A stretch of 64,000 nucleotides of DNA from the NCBI RefSeq assembly GCF_004168285.1, contig NZ_SEWF01000004.1, positions 1-64,000 on the forward strand. Direction: 5' to 3'. Origin of the DNA: Emticicia agri (GTDB lineage Bacteria > Bacteroidota > Bacteroidia > Cytophagales > Spirosomataceae). Shown piece by piece: positions 24,456-33,731 of this stretch (the stretch's first letter is position 1; each line of letters begins with the position of its first letter). The notes beneath the pieces were generated by a model. The model was not told the DNA's origin. It saw only the letters and a list, made by a program, of their open reading frames with translations, and searched no databases. Both the position numbers and the translations under genes were made by a program.

Positions 24456-26357
24456 ATGCTTATTCAAAACTACGAAGAGTATCAAAAAGCCTATGAGGCA
24501 AGTGTGCAAGACCCTGAAGGCTTCTGGGCAGAAATTGCTGCCAATAATTTTGAATGGAAAAAGCCCTGGACAAAAGTATTAGACTGGAATTTTAAAGAAC
24601 CAAAAATACAATGGTTTGTAGGCGGCAAACTCAATATAACTGAAAACTGCCTCGACCGCCATGTAAGAGACAAACCGCATCAGCCTGCCATTATCTGGGA
24701 ACCCAACGACCCCGGTGAAGACAGCATTACGCTTACGTACCGCCAGTTGTTTGACCGTGTATGTAGTTTTGCCAATGTACTGAAACGCAACGGCGTAAAA
24801 AAAGGCGACAGGGTTTGTATTTATATGCCTATGATTCCCGAACTGGCTATTGCTACCTTAGCCTGCGCACGCATAGGTGCTATTCACTCAGTAGTGTTCG
24901 GGGGGTTTTCGGCTTCTTCAATTGCCGACCGCATCAATGATTCGCAATGTGTGGCTGTAATTACCACCGACGGAGCTGTGCGTGGCAATAAGTCTATACC
25001 GATGAAAGACACGGTTGATGATGCTCTGATTGGCTGCCCGACCGTAAAGAAAGTGATTGTAGCTACCCGTACCCGTACGCCAGTCAGCATGATTAAAGGG
25101 CGTGATGTGTGGTGGGAAGAAGAAGTAAAATTCGTTAATTCTGACTGTCCGGCAGAAGAAATGGACTCGGAAGACCCATTGTTTATCCTTTACACCTCTG
25201 GTTCTACCGGAAAACCTAAAGGCGTAGTACATACCTGCGGAGGCTATATGGTTTATACGGCCTATACCTTTATGAATGTATTTCAGTACAAGCCGGGCAT
25301 GATACATTTCTGTACGGCCGATATTGGCTGGATAACCGGGCACTCCTACATCGTTTACGGGCCATTGGCTTGCGGTGCTATTTCATTGATGTTTGAAGGT
25401 GTGCCTACTTATCCGGATGCCGGGCGTTTCTGGGAAATTGTTGAAAAACATCGGGTTAATATTCTCTATACAGCACCAACGGCCATCCGTTCGCTGATGG
25501 GATTCGGAACAGAATATGTTGAAGGCAAAGATTTAAGTTCGCTTAAAATATTAGGTTCGGTAGGTGAGCCTATCAACGAAGAGGCATGGCATTGGTATAG
25601 CAAAAATATAGGTAAAGATAATTGTCCGGTAGTAGATACCTGGTGGCAGACCGAAACCGGAGGCATCCTGATTTCGGCATTAGCAGGTATTACGCCACTG
25701 AAACCAGCATGGGCTTCACTCCCATTACCGGGTGTACAAATGTTATTGGTTGATGAAAACGGCAAAGAGATTACAGGTGGCAATGTAAGTGGCAATTTAT
25801 GTATCAAATTTCCGTGGCCGGCCACCATCCGCACTACGTGGGGCGACCATGAGCGTTGTCGTACCAATTATTTTGCCGCTTATCCGAATCTGTATTTTAC
25901 AGGTGATGGTGCCATGCGAGATGAGAATGGTTTCTATAGAATCACAGGCCGGGTAGATGATGTACTGAATGTATCAGGACATAGAATCGGTACGGCTGAA
26001 GTTGAAAATGCCATTAATATGCACACGGGCGTGGTTGAATCGGCTGTGGTTGGTTATCCGCATGATATTAAAGGGCAGGGAATTTATGCCTATGTAATCT
26101 GCGAGAGCCATGCCAATGATTTGGAATTGACCAGAAAAGATATTTTAGCCACCGTATCAAGGGTGATTGGCCCTATTGCCAAGCCTGATAAAATTCAGTT
26201 TGTAAGCGGGCTCCCCAAAACCCGTTCGGGCAAAATCATGCGCCGGATTTTGCGTAAAATTGCCGAAGGTGAAACGGCTAATTTAGGAGATACTTCTACC
26301 CTGCTCGACCCGAATGTGGTGGAAGAAATTAAGAATGGGGCGCAACAAATGAGATAG
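24456..26357 (+). CDS. acs: Acetyl-CoA synthetase
   Basis: A 633-residue AMP-forming acetate-CoA ligase, normal length. Visible motifs are the phosphate loop YTSGSTGKPKGVVH, WWQTETGG, the hinge-region YFTGDGAMRDENGFYRITGR and the C-terminal PKTRSGKIMRRILR. The lysine in the last motif is the adenylation lysine that is acetylated in many homologues. It converts acetate, ATP and CoA to acetyl-CoA in the cytoplasm. It stands behind element A copy 2 and has its own terminator. The MHS transporter 2 kb upstream might bring in a carboxylate, but this is speculative. Confidence 0.96.
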   Translation: MLIQNYEEYQKAYEASVQDPEGFWAEIAANNFEWKKPWTKVLDWNFKEPKIQWFVGGKLNITENCLDRHVRDKPHQPAIIWEPNDPGEDSITLTYRQLFDRVCSFANVLKRNGVKKGDRVCIYMPMIPELAIATLACARIGAIHSVVFGGFSASSIADRINDSQCVAVITTDGAVRGNKSIPMKDTVDDALIGCPTVKKVIVATRTRTPVSMIKGRDVWWEEEVKFVNSDCPAEEMDSEDPLFILYTSGSTGKPKGVVHTCGGYMVYTAYTFMNVFQYKPGMIHFCTADIGWITGHSYIVYGPLACGAISLMFEGVPTYPDAGRFWEIVEKHRVNILYTAPTAIRSLMGFGTEYVEGKDLSSLKILGSVGEPINEEAWHWYSKNIGKDNCPVVDTWWQTETGGILISALAGITPLKPAWASLPLPGVQMLLVDENGKEITGGNVSGNLCIKFPWPATIRTTWGDHERCRTNYFAAYPNLYFTGDGAMRDENGFYRITGRVDDVLNVSGHRIGTAEVENAINMHTGVVESAVVGYPHDIKGQGIYAYVICESHANDLELTRKDILATVSRVIGPIAKPDKIQFVSGLPKTRSGKIMRRILRKIAEGETANLGDTSTLLDPNVVEEIKNGAQQMR

Positions 26358-26382
26358 GGTTTGGGGATTTTGTTTACTTTAA

Positions 26383-26424
26383 AAACCATATAGACATTTC
26401 ACAGAGGTCTGTATGGCTTTTTTA
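26383..26424 (+). terminator. Terminator of acs
   Basis: AACCATATAGAC pairs with GTCTGTATGG (one mismatch), followed by CTTTTTTATTTTTT. Confidence 0.85.
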
Positions 26425-26455
26425 TTTTTTGCTACTACTACTTTTTATGGATTTC

Positions 26456-27067
26456 CTACTTTCTGCACTTAATCAGGTAAAACGGATAATTTTCTTCAAT
26501 TTCTGCAATTTCAAACAAGCCATAGTTATCAAACTCTTCCTGAATTGAGTCGTGGTCATAAAAAAACATTTTTACGCCTTCAAATACTTCATAACGGTCT
26601 TTACTGACTAACTGACCTTTGCCATACGTATGTGCTTTTTTAGAAATAGTCGTAAAAACCATATAGCCATTTGATGCCAGTTGTTGATAACAATCGCTGA
26701 TAAGTTTCTGCCTTTCGTGGGTATCGAGCAAATGAATGAGTGCATAGCAAAACACACCATCGTATTGTTGAGAATCAAAGGGCATATCTGCTACCGAGCC
26801 ATGATAGATAGTCATATCGTACCCGTAGTGTTTTCTTGCCATTTCAATAGCCGTTTTAGAAATCTCGATTCCTGTTACAGCTATACCATTGTCTCTGAAA
26901 ACCCGGGCGTTTCTGCCATACCCAAAACCGGGGATAAGGATATGCCTGATAGATTTCTCAACAAAAAAATCCTTGGTCAATACAGCCGAATAAGCAGGCT
27001 CAAAACCCCACATCTCCTGTTTTTCAATAAAATTAGCTTCCCAGAATTCCGTCATAGTATTTGTCAT
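26456..27067 (-). CDS. Class I SAM-dependent methyltransferase (small-molecule type)
   Basis: About 203 residues. The SAM-binding loop is LIPGFGYGRNARVF, with GIEIS and GSVADMPF further on, and the overall layout resembles TehB/thiopurine-type methyltransferases. I start it at ATG 27067 because that codon overlaps the stop of the upstream gene (TAATG). ATG 27073 is also possible. It is cytoplasmic; the substrate is unknown. It is co-transcribed with the 80-residue gene in front. Confidence 0.8.
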   Translation of the reverse strand: MTNTMTEFWEANFIEKQEMWGFEPAYSAVLTKDFFVEKSIRHILIPGFGYGRNARVFRDNGIAVTGIEISKTAIEMARKHYGYDMTIYHGSVADMPFDSQQYDGVFCYALIHLLDTHERQKLISDCYQQLASNGYMVFTTISKKAHTYGKGQLVSKDRYEVFEGVKMFFYDHDSIQEEFDNYGLFEIAEIEENYPFYLIKCRK

Positions 27068-27309
27068 TAACATACTTTATCTTCTAATACTTCACATTGA
27101 AACTTTGCCTGATTCATAACTGCCTTTATATCTTTTGCCTCAATCATAGCACCTTCTACACGCAAGATGCTATGTACACATGGAAAAGACACCTCTGTAT
27201 CTGCGAGGTCAAAATTAAACTTTAACCCCGTAAAGGCATTTGTAAGATTTTTCAGCAGCACATCGGCTTGCATTCGGGTTCTCACATCAGTAGTAAAAAC
27301 TTCTATCAT
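27067..27309 (-). CDS. Small ferredoxin-fold-like protein of unknown function
   Basis: 80 residues (MIEVFTTDVRTRMQADVLLK). The predicted beta-alpha-beta-beta-alpha-beta order resembles the heavy-metal-associated fold but lacks the CxxC metal site. Its stop codon overlaps the start of the methyltransferase gene. It could be a regulatory or accessory subunit. No specific family is recognised. Confidence 0.6.
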   Translation of the reverse strand: MIEVFTTDVRTRMQADVLLKNLTNAFTGLKFNFDLADTEVSFPCVHSILRVEGAMIEAKDIKAVMNQAKFQCEVLEDKVC

Positions 27310-27529
27310 TGGTTGGTAGTAAAATTTTGTACATACACCATAGTATCTTCTAAAAGATATTCATGCAACATTGTTGCAATTAAAAAAGTTCATACCCTAC
27401 CCAAAATTAAAATCAGGTTTTATCTCAAAAGCTGACTCTCATTCTTAACTTGTTTATATGCACACATATTCACCGTTAATTATATGTTAAATCCTATTCC
27501 ATAAAAAAATATTGATAAAATTATTTGTC

Positions 27530-27572
27530 ATAACAATTATTTTTATTTACTTTGCTAAACAATAATTGTTAT
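27530..27572. promoter_or_regulatory. Twin operator-like inverted repeat before the homogentisate operon
   Basis: ATAACAATTAT (27530-27540) and its exact reverse complement ATAATTGTTAT (27562-27572) are spaced 32 bp start to start, about three helical turns, and each half is itself nearly palindromic. The pair brackets a weak promoter-like segment and ends 9 bp before the hmgA ATG. The best candidate regulator is the MarR protein encoded in the same operon. Confidence 0.6.
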
Positions 27573-27581
27573 AGCAAATAT

Positions 27582-28742
27582 ATGCCTATCTATCATAAAT
27601 TAGGGAAAATACCTGCTAAACGCCATACACAATTTGAAAAACCCGATGGAAGCGGATTGTATTATGAGCAACTCTTCGGTACAATCGGGTTTGATGGCAT
27701 GGCTTCGTTGATGTATCATCTACATCGCCCTACTCAGGTAATGCAGCTATTAGATAGCCAAGACATGAGGCCTAAAATAGCCGACACGCACCAGCTAATG
27801 ATGCGCAAGCTGATTGGGTTTAATGTACAGCCTAAAGAAGACTTTATAGAGAGTCGGGTGCCTTTGTTAGTCAACAAAGATTGTATCATAGGGCTGGCTG
27901 CTCCACAGAAATCACTTCGGGATTATTTCTATAAAAATGCTGACTCGGACGAACTGCTGTTTATTCATAAAGGCTCGGGTACGCTACGTACACAATTAGG
28001 AAATATTACCTTTGAATATGGCGATTATCTGGTTATTCCGAGAGGGATGATTTATCAGATAGATTTTGATACCGCAGATAACCGGATTTTCTATGTTGAG
28101 TCGCATGCCCCTATTTATACCCCCAAGCGATACCGCAATCATTTCGGGCAATTACAGGAACATTCGCCTTACTGCGAGCGTGATTACAAACTGCCTGAAA
28201 ATCTTGAAACGCATGATGAGAAGGGAGAATTTATCATAAAAATCAAGAAACAACAGCAACTCCACAGCCTTGTGTATCAATACCACCCGTTTGATGTGGT
28301 AGGCTTTGACGGATACAATTATCCGTGGGGCTTTTCGATACATAACTTTGAACCTATCACCGGGCGCATTCATCAGCCGCCACCGGTCCATCAGACCTTT
28401 CAGACCGATGCGTTTGTGGTGTGCTCGTTCTGTCCGAGGCTGTTCGATTATCATCCAAAAGCGATTCCAGCCCCTTATAATCACTCTAATATCGACTCAG
28501 ACGAGGTTATTTATTATGTAGATGGCGATTTTATGAGCCGGAATGATATTGCACAAGGACATATTACCTTACACCCCGGCGGTATTCCACACGGGCCCGC
28601 CCCCGGAGCTATGGAGCGCAGTATAGGTAAAAAAGAAACGCAGGAACTGGCTGTTATGGTAGATACTTTCAGACCATTACAACTGACAGAAGAAGCCTTG
28701 AAACTCGACGACGGTAAGTATTTCCAAAGCTGGATAGATTGA
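27582..28742 (+). CDS. hmgA: Homogentisate 1,2-dioxygenase
   Basis: A 386-residue iron-dependent cupin enzyme that opens the ring of homogentisate to maleylacetoacetate. I place the start at ATG 27582 (MPIYHKLGK): the upstream frame from a TTG at 27552 runs through the operator-like repeat. Candidate iron ligands are H301 and E308 (NHSNIDSDEVIYYVDG) and H337 (GGIPHGPAP). It is the first gene of a phenylalanine/tyrosine degradation operon, 27 bp before hppD. Confidence 0.9.
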   Translation: MPIYHKLGKIPAKRHTQFEKPDGSGLYYEQLFGTIGFDGMASLMYHLHRPTQVMQLLDSQDMRPKIADTHQLMMRKLIGFNVQPKEDFIESRVPLLVNKDCIIGLAAPQKSLRDYFYKNADSDELLFIHKGSGTLRTQLGNITFEYGDYLVIPRGMIYQIDFDTADNRIFYVESHAPIYTPKRYRNHFGQLQEHSPYCERDYKLPENLETHDEKGEFIIKIKKQQQLHSLVYQYHPFDVVGFDGYNYPWGFSIHNFEPITGRIHQPPPVHQTFQTDAFVVCSFCPRLFDYHPKAIPAPYNHSNIDSDEVIYYVDGDFMSRNDIAQGHITLHPGGIPHGPAPGAMERSIGKKETQELAVMVDTFRPLQLTEEALKLDDGKYFQSWID

Positions 28743-28769
28743 GAAATTCCACAAAAAACTAACGCAATT

Positions 28770-29900
28770 ATGCTTCATCAACCATCAAATATCATCAATC
28801 AGGCAGAAAACACCGATTTTCTACCGATTAATGGCACCGATTACCTTGAACTCTATGTGGGCAACTGTAAACAGGCTGCCCACTATTACCAGTCTGCTTT
28901 CGGGTTTCAGCCACTCGCCTATGCCGGGCTTGAAACCGGATTGAAAGACCGTGAGAGCTATGTTCTGCAACAGGGTAAAATCCGCCTGGTACTTACCTCA
29001 CCCTTGCATGGAGGTACCGAAATAGGCAAACATATAGACAAACACGGTGATGGCGTAAAGGTAGTGGCCCTGTGGGTGGACGATGCCCGTGATGCCTATT
29101 ATGAAACTATTTCACGCGGTGCTAAACCCTATATGGAGCCTGTAGAAGAAAAAGACGAACATGGCACAGTGGTACGTTCGGGTATTCATACCTATGGAGA
29201 CACCGTGCATATTTTTGTAGAAAGAAGTCAGTATCATGGGGTATTTCTCCCGAATTTTCGTGCCTGGACACCCACCTATCGCCCGTCTCCGGTAGGATTA
29301 AAATTCGTTGACCACATGGTAGGAAATGTGGGTTGGAACGAAATGAATGAATGGGTAAATTTTTATGGTAACGTAATGGGTTTTAACCAGTTGGTAAGTT
29401 TCGACGATAAAGATATATCGACCGAATATACGGCTTTGATGAGCAAAGTGATGTCAAACGGTAACGGCCGAATCAAGTTTCCGATTAATGAACCCGCCGA
29501 GGGTAAAAAGAAATCTCAGGTAGAAGAATACCTCGATTTTTATGAAGGGGCAGGTGTACAACACCTGGCAGTAGCTACCGACGACATTATTACAACCGTA
29601 ACCCATCTGCTCGAACGAGGCGTAGAATTTTTACGTGTACCTGACAATTATTACGAGGAACTGAAAGGCCGTATCGGAGATATTGACGAAGAAATAGAGC
29701 AGTTACAATCGTTGGGTATTCTGGTTGACAGAGACGAGGAAGGCTACCTGTTGCAGATTTTCAGCAAACCCATTGAGCCGCGCCCTACTATGTTCTTTGA
29801 AATTATTCAGAGAAAAGGGGCCAAATCTTTTGGCAAAGGAAATTTTAAGGCACTTTTTGAAGCCATTGAAAGAGAGCAGGTGTTGAGAGGCACTTTGTGA
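28770..29900 (+). CDS. hppD: 4-hydroxyphenylpyruvate dioxygenase
   Basis: A 376-residue, non-haem iron enzyme converting 4-hydroxyphenylpyruvate to homogentisate. It contains two VOC-type domains. The three ligands of the C-terminal active domain are present: H182 (VDHMVGN), H265 (VQHLAVAT) and E344 (MFFEIIQR). The length is normal. It makes the substrate of the upstream hmgA product, and phhA follows after 13 bp. Confidence 0.95.
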   Translation: MLHQPSNIINQAENTDFLPINGTDYLELYVGNCKQAAHYYQSAFGFQPLAYAGLETGLKDRESYVLQQGKIRLVLTSPLHGGTEIGKHIDKHGDGVKVVALWVDDARDAYYETISRGAKPYMEPVEEKDEHGTVVRSGIHTYGDTVHIFVERSQYHGVFLPNFRAWTPTYRPSPVGLKFVDHMVGNVGWNEMNEWVNFYGNVMGFNQLVSFDDKDISTEYTALMSKVMSNGNGRIKFPINEPAEGKKKSQVEEYLDFYEGAGVQHLAVATDDIITTVTHLLERGVEFLRVPDNYYEELKGRIGDIDEEIEQLQSLGILVDRDEEGYLLQIFSKPIEPRPTMFFEIIQRKGAKSFGKGNFKALFEAIEREQVLRGTL

Positions 29901-29913
29901 TAAACCTGAAAAA

Positions 29914-30648
29914 ATGATGAATCAAGCATATAAATCTTATACAGCCGACGACCACGAAGTGTGGCGGTTGCTGTTTGAAAGACAATTAGAAAAATTGCCG
30001 GGTCTGGCAAGTAAAGATTATCTCGAAGGTATTGAAAAAGCCGGTTTCACCGCAGACCATATACCTGATTTCGAGAAGGAACTGAACCCCAGATTGCAAG
30101 CCCTGACAGGCTGGTCGGTTATTGGTGTGCCGGGACTGGTGCCTATCAAAGAGTTTTTTGAGTTAATGGCCGCCCGACAATTTCCGGCTTCTACCTGGCT
30201 GCGTCGCCGTGACCAGTTAGAATATCTGGAAGAACCGGATATGTTTCACGACACATTTGGACACGTGCCTTTATTAACCAATAAGGCTTTTTGTGATTTT
30301 CTGGCTGAATTCAGCAAGATTTCGCTTAAATATATTGAAGATGAAGCCGCCGTAAGCATGATGCAACGGTTATATTGGTACACAGTTGAGTTTGGATTGG
30401 TAAGGGAAGATAATCAGCTGAAAATTTATGGTGGCGGTATTCTGTCGTCGAGCGGAGAGAGCGAGTACAGCCTGCACAGCGATGTGCCTGCGAGAGTACC
30501 TTACAATATGGAAGAAATTATTGCTACCGAAGTAAAAATTGATGAATACCAGAAAAAGTATTTCATCATTGACTCGTACGAACAGTTGTTTCATTCGTTA
30601 CCTGAATTTGAAAAAGTTTTGGAGCAACAATTATTAGTATGTCAATAA
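29914..30648 (+). CDS. phhA: Phenylalanine 4-monooxygenase
   Basis: A 244-residue, pterin-dependent enzyme hydroxylating phenylalanine to tyrosine. The iron triad is complete: H112 and H117 (MFHDTFGHVP) and E159 (WYTVEFGL). The short monodomain form is typical of bacteria and lacks the eukaryotic regulatory domain. It feeds tyrosine into the hppD/hmgA route; the transaminase between them is not in the window. Two ATG codons in tandem (29914, 29917) could serve as start. Confidence 0.95.
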   Translation: MMNQAYKSYTADDHEVWRLLFERQLEKLPGLASKDYLEGIEKAGFTADHIPDFEKELNPRLQALTGWSVIGVPGLVPIKEFFELMAARQFPASTWLRRRDQLEYLEEPDMFHDTFGHVPLLTNKAFCDFLAEFSKISLKYIEDEAAVSMMQRLYWYTVEFGLVREDNQLKIYGGGILSSSGESEYSLHSDVPARVPYNMEEIIATEVKIDEYQKKYFIIDSYEQLFHSLPEFEKVLEQQLLVCQ

Positions 30649-30806
30649 TTGAAGGTTTTTTCTACTTTTGTAAAATATTTTGCAACTTAGAAGTATTACA
30701 ACAGAACATTCTTTTAAGTATTGTGATATAAATATCAGATTTATATTTTATGACAATAGCGGCCATTAACTCCGTATTTTACAAAAGAATTGACCAACAA
30801 TAAAAG

Positions 30807-31238
30807 ATGACGCACTCTGATCAACGCTCTTATTTTTTTAAAATAGATACCACTATCAAACGTATCCGTAGTTTTATGCAAAAGGGTCTCACGGATAATG
30901 GTATAGACCTGACTGTTGACCAATGGGTGGTGCTTGACCATATTAAGCCCAAACCGGGCATTAGTCAGAACGATTTAGCGGTTGATACAGCCAAAGATGC
31001 GCCTACTGTAACCCGAATCTTAGACCTTTTAGTAGAAAAAAAGTTGGTCAGACGCCAGATGGCCGACGACGACCGAAGAAAGTTTAATATATTTCTGACC
31101 GAAGAAGGCGAACAGTTACACACCAGAGCATTGGAAGTAATTGGCGAAATAAGAATGAAATCATGGGACGGGCTAACAGATAATGATTACGATGAATTGG
31201 TACGAATCATGAATACCATTCACAAAAACGTGAGTTAA
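30807..31238 (+). CDS. MarR-family transcriptional regulator
   Basis: A 143-residue winged-HTH protein. The recognition region (QNDLAVDTAKDAPTVTRILD) and the wing (RRQMADDDRRKFNIFLTEEG) match the MarR family. These dimers usually repress nearby catabolic genes and leave DNA on binding an aromatic ligand. It lies between phhA and fahA in the same direction, with a 158-bp gap on its left, so it probably governs this operon, plausibly through the inverted repeat at 27530-27572. Ligand and mode are inferred. Confidence 0.85.
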   Translation: MTHSDQRSYFFKIDTTIKRIRSFMQKGLTDNGIDLTVDQWVVLDHIKPKPGISQNDLAVDTAKDAPTVTRILDLLVEKKLVRRQMADDDRRKFNIFLTEEGEQLHTRALEVIGEIRMKSWDGLTDNDYDELVRIMNTIHKNVS

Positions 31239-31270
31239 CACAAAGCTATTTTAACTTGTTTCAGAACCTG

Positions 31271-32497
31271 ATGAACTCCTGGCTTACTATTCCTATAGAC
31301 TCCGATTTCTCTATCCATAATCTTCCCTTTGGTATATTCAGCATTGGTAAAAAAGCCCCACGGGTGGGTGTCCGTATTGGCGATTTTGTGATAGATTTAG
31401 AACAATTACGAAAGTTTGGCTTGCTGGCAGTTCCCCGCAATGTTTGCAATCAGGCATCTCTGAATGCTTTTATCAACTTAGGCAAAAAGAAAACCAGTGC
31501 TATCAGACTGCAATTGCAGGATTGGCTGGTGCAGGAGAAATCTCCTTTAAAAAAGTATTTCAATCAGGCTTTTTACCCTATCGAATCAGTAAAAATGCAC
31601 CTGCCTGTCAAAGTAGGCGATTATACCGATTTTTATTCAAGCCTTGAACACGCCACCAATGTAGGTAAGCTCTTCCGTCCTGATAATCCTTTGGTAGCCA
31701 ACTGGAAACATGTGCCTATAGCCTATCATGGTAGGGCAAGTTCTATAGTGGTTTCAGGTACACCCATTATCCGGCCTAAAGGACAAATCAAACCTGCCGA
31801 TAGCCCTACACCTATTTTCTCTCCTACGAAAGAAATGGATTTTGAGGTGGAAATTGGTGCGATTATAGGCAAAAATTCTGTATTAGGTGAAAGCATCAGC
31901 ACAGCCGAGGCCGAAAGTTATCTGTTTGGCTTAGTCCTTTTTAACGATTGGTCAGCAAGAGATATACAACGGTGGGAATACCAGCCATTAGGGCCTTTTT
32001 TAGGCAAAAACTTTGCTTCTTCAATTTCTGCCTGGGTGGTTATGATGGAAGCCTTGGAGCATTTCAGAACCGAAACACCACCGCAAGACCCTCAGCCATT
32101 GCCTTATCTGGCTTTTGAAGGGAAAAAGAATTTTGATATTGAACTGAGCGTTCGGCTTAATATCGATGCTACCCATTCGCATACCATTTCACAAACCAAT
32201 TTCAGGTATATGTACTGGAATCTGGCGCAGCAGATAGCCCATCATACGGTAAACGGCTGTAACCTGAAAATCGGGGATATACTGGCATCGGGTACTATCA
32301 GCGGCCCTGTGGCAGGTAGTAATGGATGCCTGCTTGAATTAAGTATGGGCGGAAAACAACCCATTGATGCGGGAAACGGACTTCAACGAACTTTCCTCGA
32401 AGATAACGATACTCTGATTATTGAAGGCTACTGCGAGAAAGAGGGCATAAGAGTAGGTTTTGGCGAAGTAAGCGGCAAGATAGTTGCGAGTCATTGA
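31271..32497 (+). CDS. fahA: Fumarylacetoacetase
   Basis: A 408-residue enzyme hydrolysing fumarylacetoacetate to fumarate and acetoacetate, the last step of tyrosine breakdown. The start is ATG 31271 (MNSWLTIPIDSDFSIHNLPF); the frame extends 15 bp upstream only from a TTG. Family motifs include YTDFYSSLEHA, the metal-site region EMDFEVEIGAIIG, FNDWSARDIQRWE and SGTISGP. Maleylacetoacetate isomerase, the enzyme in front, is not encoded in the operon. Confidence 0.94.
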   Translation: MNSWLTIPIDSDFSIHNLPFGIFSIGKKAPRVGVRIGDFVIDLEQLRKFGLLAVPRNVCNQASLNAFINLGKKKTSAIRLQLQDWLVQEKSPLKKYFNQAFYPIESVKMHLPVKVGDYTDFYSSLEHATNVGKLFRPDNPLVANWKHVPIAYHGRASSIVVSGTPIIRPKGQIKPADSPTPIFSPTKEMDFEVEIGAIIGKNSVLGESISTAEAESYLFGLVLFNDWSARDIQRWEYQPLGPFLGKNFASSISAWVVMMEALEHFRTETPPQDPQPLPYLAFEGKKNFDIELSVRLNIDATHSHTISQTNFRYMYWNLAQQIAHHTVNGCNLKIGDILASGTISGPVAGSNGCLLELSMGGKQPIDAGNGLQRTFLEDNDTLIIEGYCEKEGIRVGFGEVSGKIVASH

Positions 32498-32558
32498 TTT
32501 TTTTGTAATTTAACGCCAGTAATGGCTCGCATCAAAATTGCTAATCACCACTATCCTT

Positions 32559-33725
32559 ATGACAAATACGATTATTATCATCATTTGTTCGCTTATACTT
32601 ATTGCTTATCTTTTTGATATTTCGGCCAAAAAATCCAGAATACCCGGCGTTGTATTACTGCTTACGGTAGGGATAATTGCCCGGCTTATTACTACTTATA
32701 CTGGTTTTCATGTACCTAATTTAGAGCCGTATCTGCCTGTCATTGGTACCATAGGCTTGATTCTGATTGTGCTTGAAGGTTCACTTGAATTAGAAATTGA
32801 ATTACAGAAACGTAATCTATTTGTTTCAACTGTAAAAAGTGCTTTTTTCGGTCTTTTTCTGTTTAGTGCTGTATTAGCTGTAGGTCTGTACTATCTGACA
32901 GACAAACCTTTTTTGAGTTGTTTGGTCAATGCCATTCCATTGGGCATTATCAGCAGCGCCATTGCTATACCCAGTGTAAAGAACCTGACTCCCCATAACC
33001 GTGAATTTGTGGTTTACGAAAGCTCCATTTCAGATATTTTAGGAATTATTTTCTTTAATTTTCTGGTACTTCATGATTATTTCGGATTGATTACTTTTTC
33101 GTCTTTTCTGTTTGATATTGTCATTATCATTGCCTTATCTATTGTAGCAAGTATAGGTTTGGGAAGTATGATTAGCAAGTTGAATCATCATATCAAGTAT
33201 ATTCCTATTGTTACCATTCTCATTCTGTTGTATGTCATTACAAAAATTTATCATCTTCCTTCTTTAATGCTTGTCTTGATTTTCGGGTTATTTCTGAATA
33301 ACGTTCATCTGATTAAGTTTGATTTTGTAAAAAAATGGATAAACCCTGAAACCATCAAAGCCGAAGTTAATTCGTTCGAACATCTGATTGCAGAGGTAAC
33401 TTTTGTCATTAGGTCTTTCTTTTTTATTATGTTCGGGTATTATACCGACCTGAAAGCACTCCTGAGCCTGTCTGATTTTGTGAATGCCCTCCTGATACTG
33501 GTATTTATTTTTGCAGGTCGTTACCTGATTTTCCTGCTATTAAAAATCAAAACCGAGCCGTTGCTTTATATTGCCCCCCGTGGGCTGATTACCATATTAT
33601 TGTTTTTAGCTATTCCGGAATCCCATCAGATTTTAGAAGTCAACAAAGGTTTGCTGACACAAGTCATATTCCTGACTGCCTTTGTGATGATGTTTGGAAT
33701 GATTCGGCATAAAAAACCTGCTTAA
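32559..33725 (+). CDS. Cation:proton antiporter (CPA-type)
   Basis: 388 residues from ATG 32559 (MTNTIIIIICSLILIAYLFD). The earlier in-frame codon gives a non-family N-terminus. It has about 11-12 hydrophobic helices in the Na+/H+ exchanger pattern, including KKSRIPGVVLLLTVGIIA, VLEGSLELE and IAPRGLITILLFLAIPE. No cytoplasmic TrkA domains follow. It probably exports Na+ or K+ against protons. It begins 62 bp after fahA but has no functional link to tyrosine catabolism; the flavin reductase gene follows after 6 bp. Confidence 0.83.
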   Translation: MTNTIIIIICSLILIAYLFDISAKKSRIPGVVLLLTVGIIARLITTYTGFHVPNLEPYLPVIGTIGLILIVLEGSLELEIELQKRNLFVSTVKSAFFGLFLFSAVLAVGLYYLTDKPFLSCLVNAIPLGIISSAIAIPSVKNLTPHNREFVVYESSISDILGIIFFNFLVLHDYFGLITFSSFLFDIVIIIALSIVASIGLGSMISKLNHHIKYIPIVTILILLYVITKIYHLPSLMLVLIFGLFLNNVHLIKFDFVKKWINPETIKAEVNSFEHLIAEVTFVIRSFFFIMFGYYTDLKALLSLSDFVNALLILVFIFAGRYLIFLLLKIKTEPLLYIAPRGLITILLFLAIPESHQILEVNKGLLTQVIFLTAFVMMFGMIRHKKPA

Positions 33726-33731
33726 TGTATT

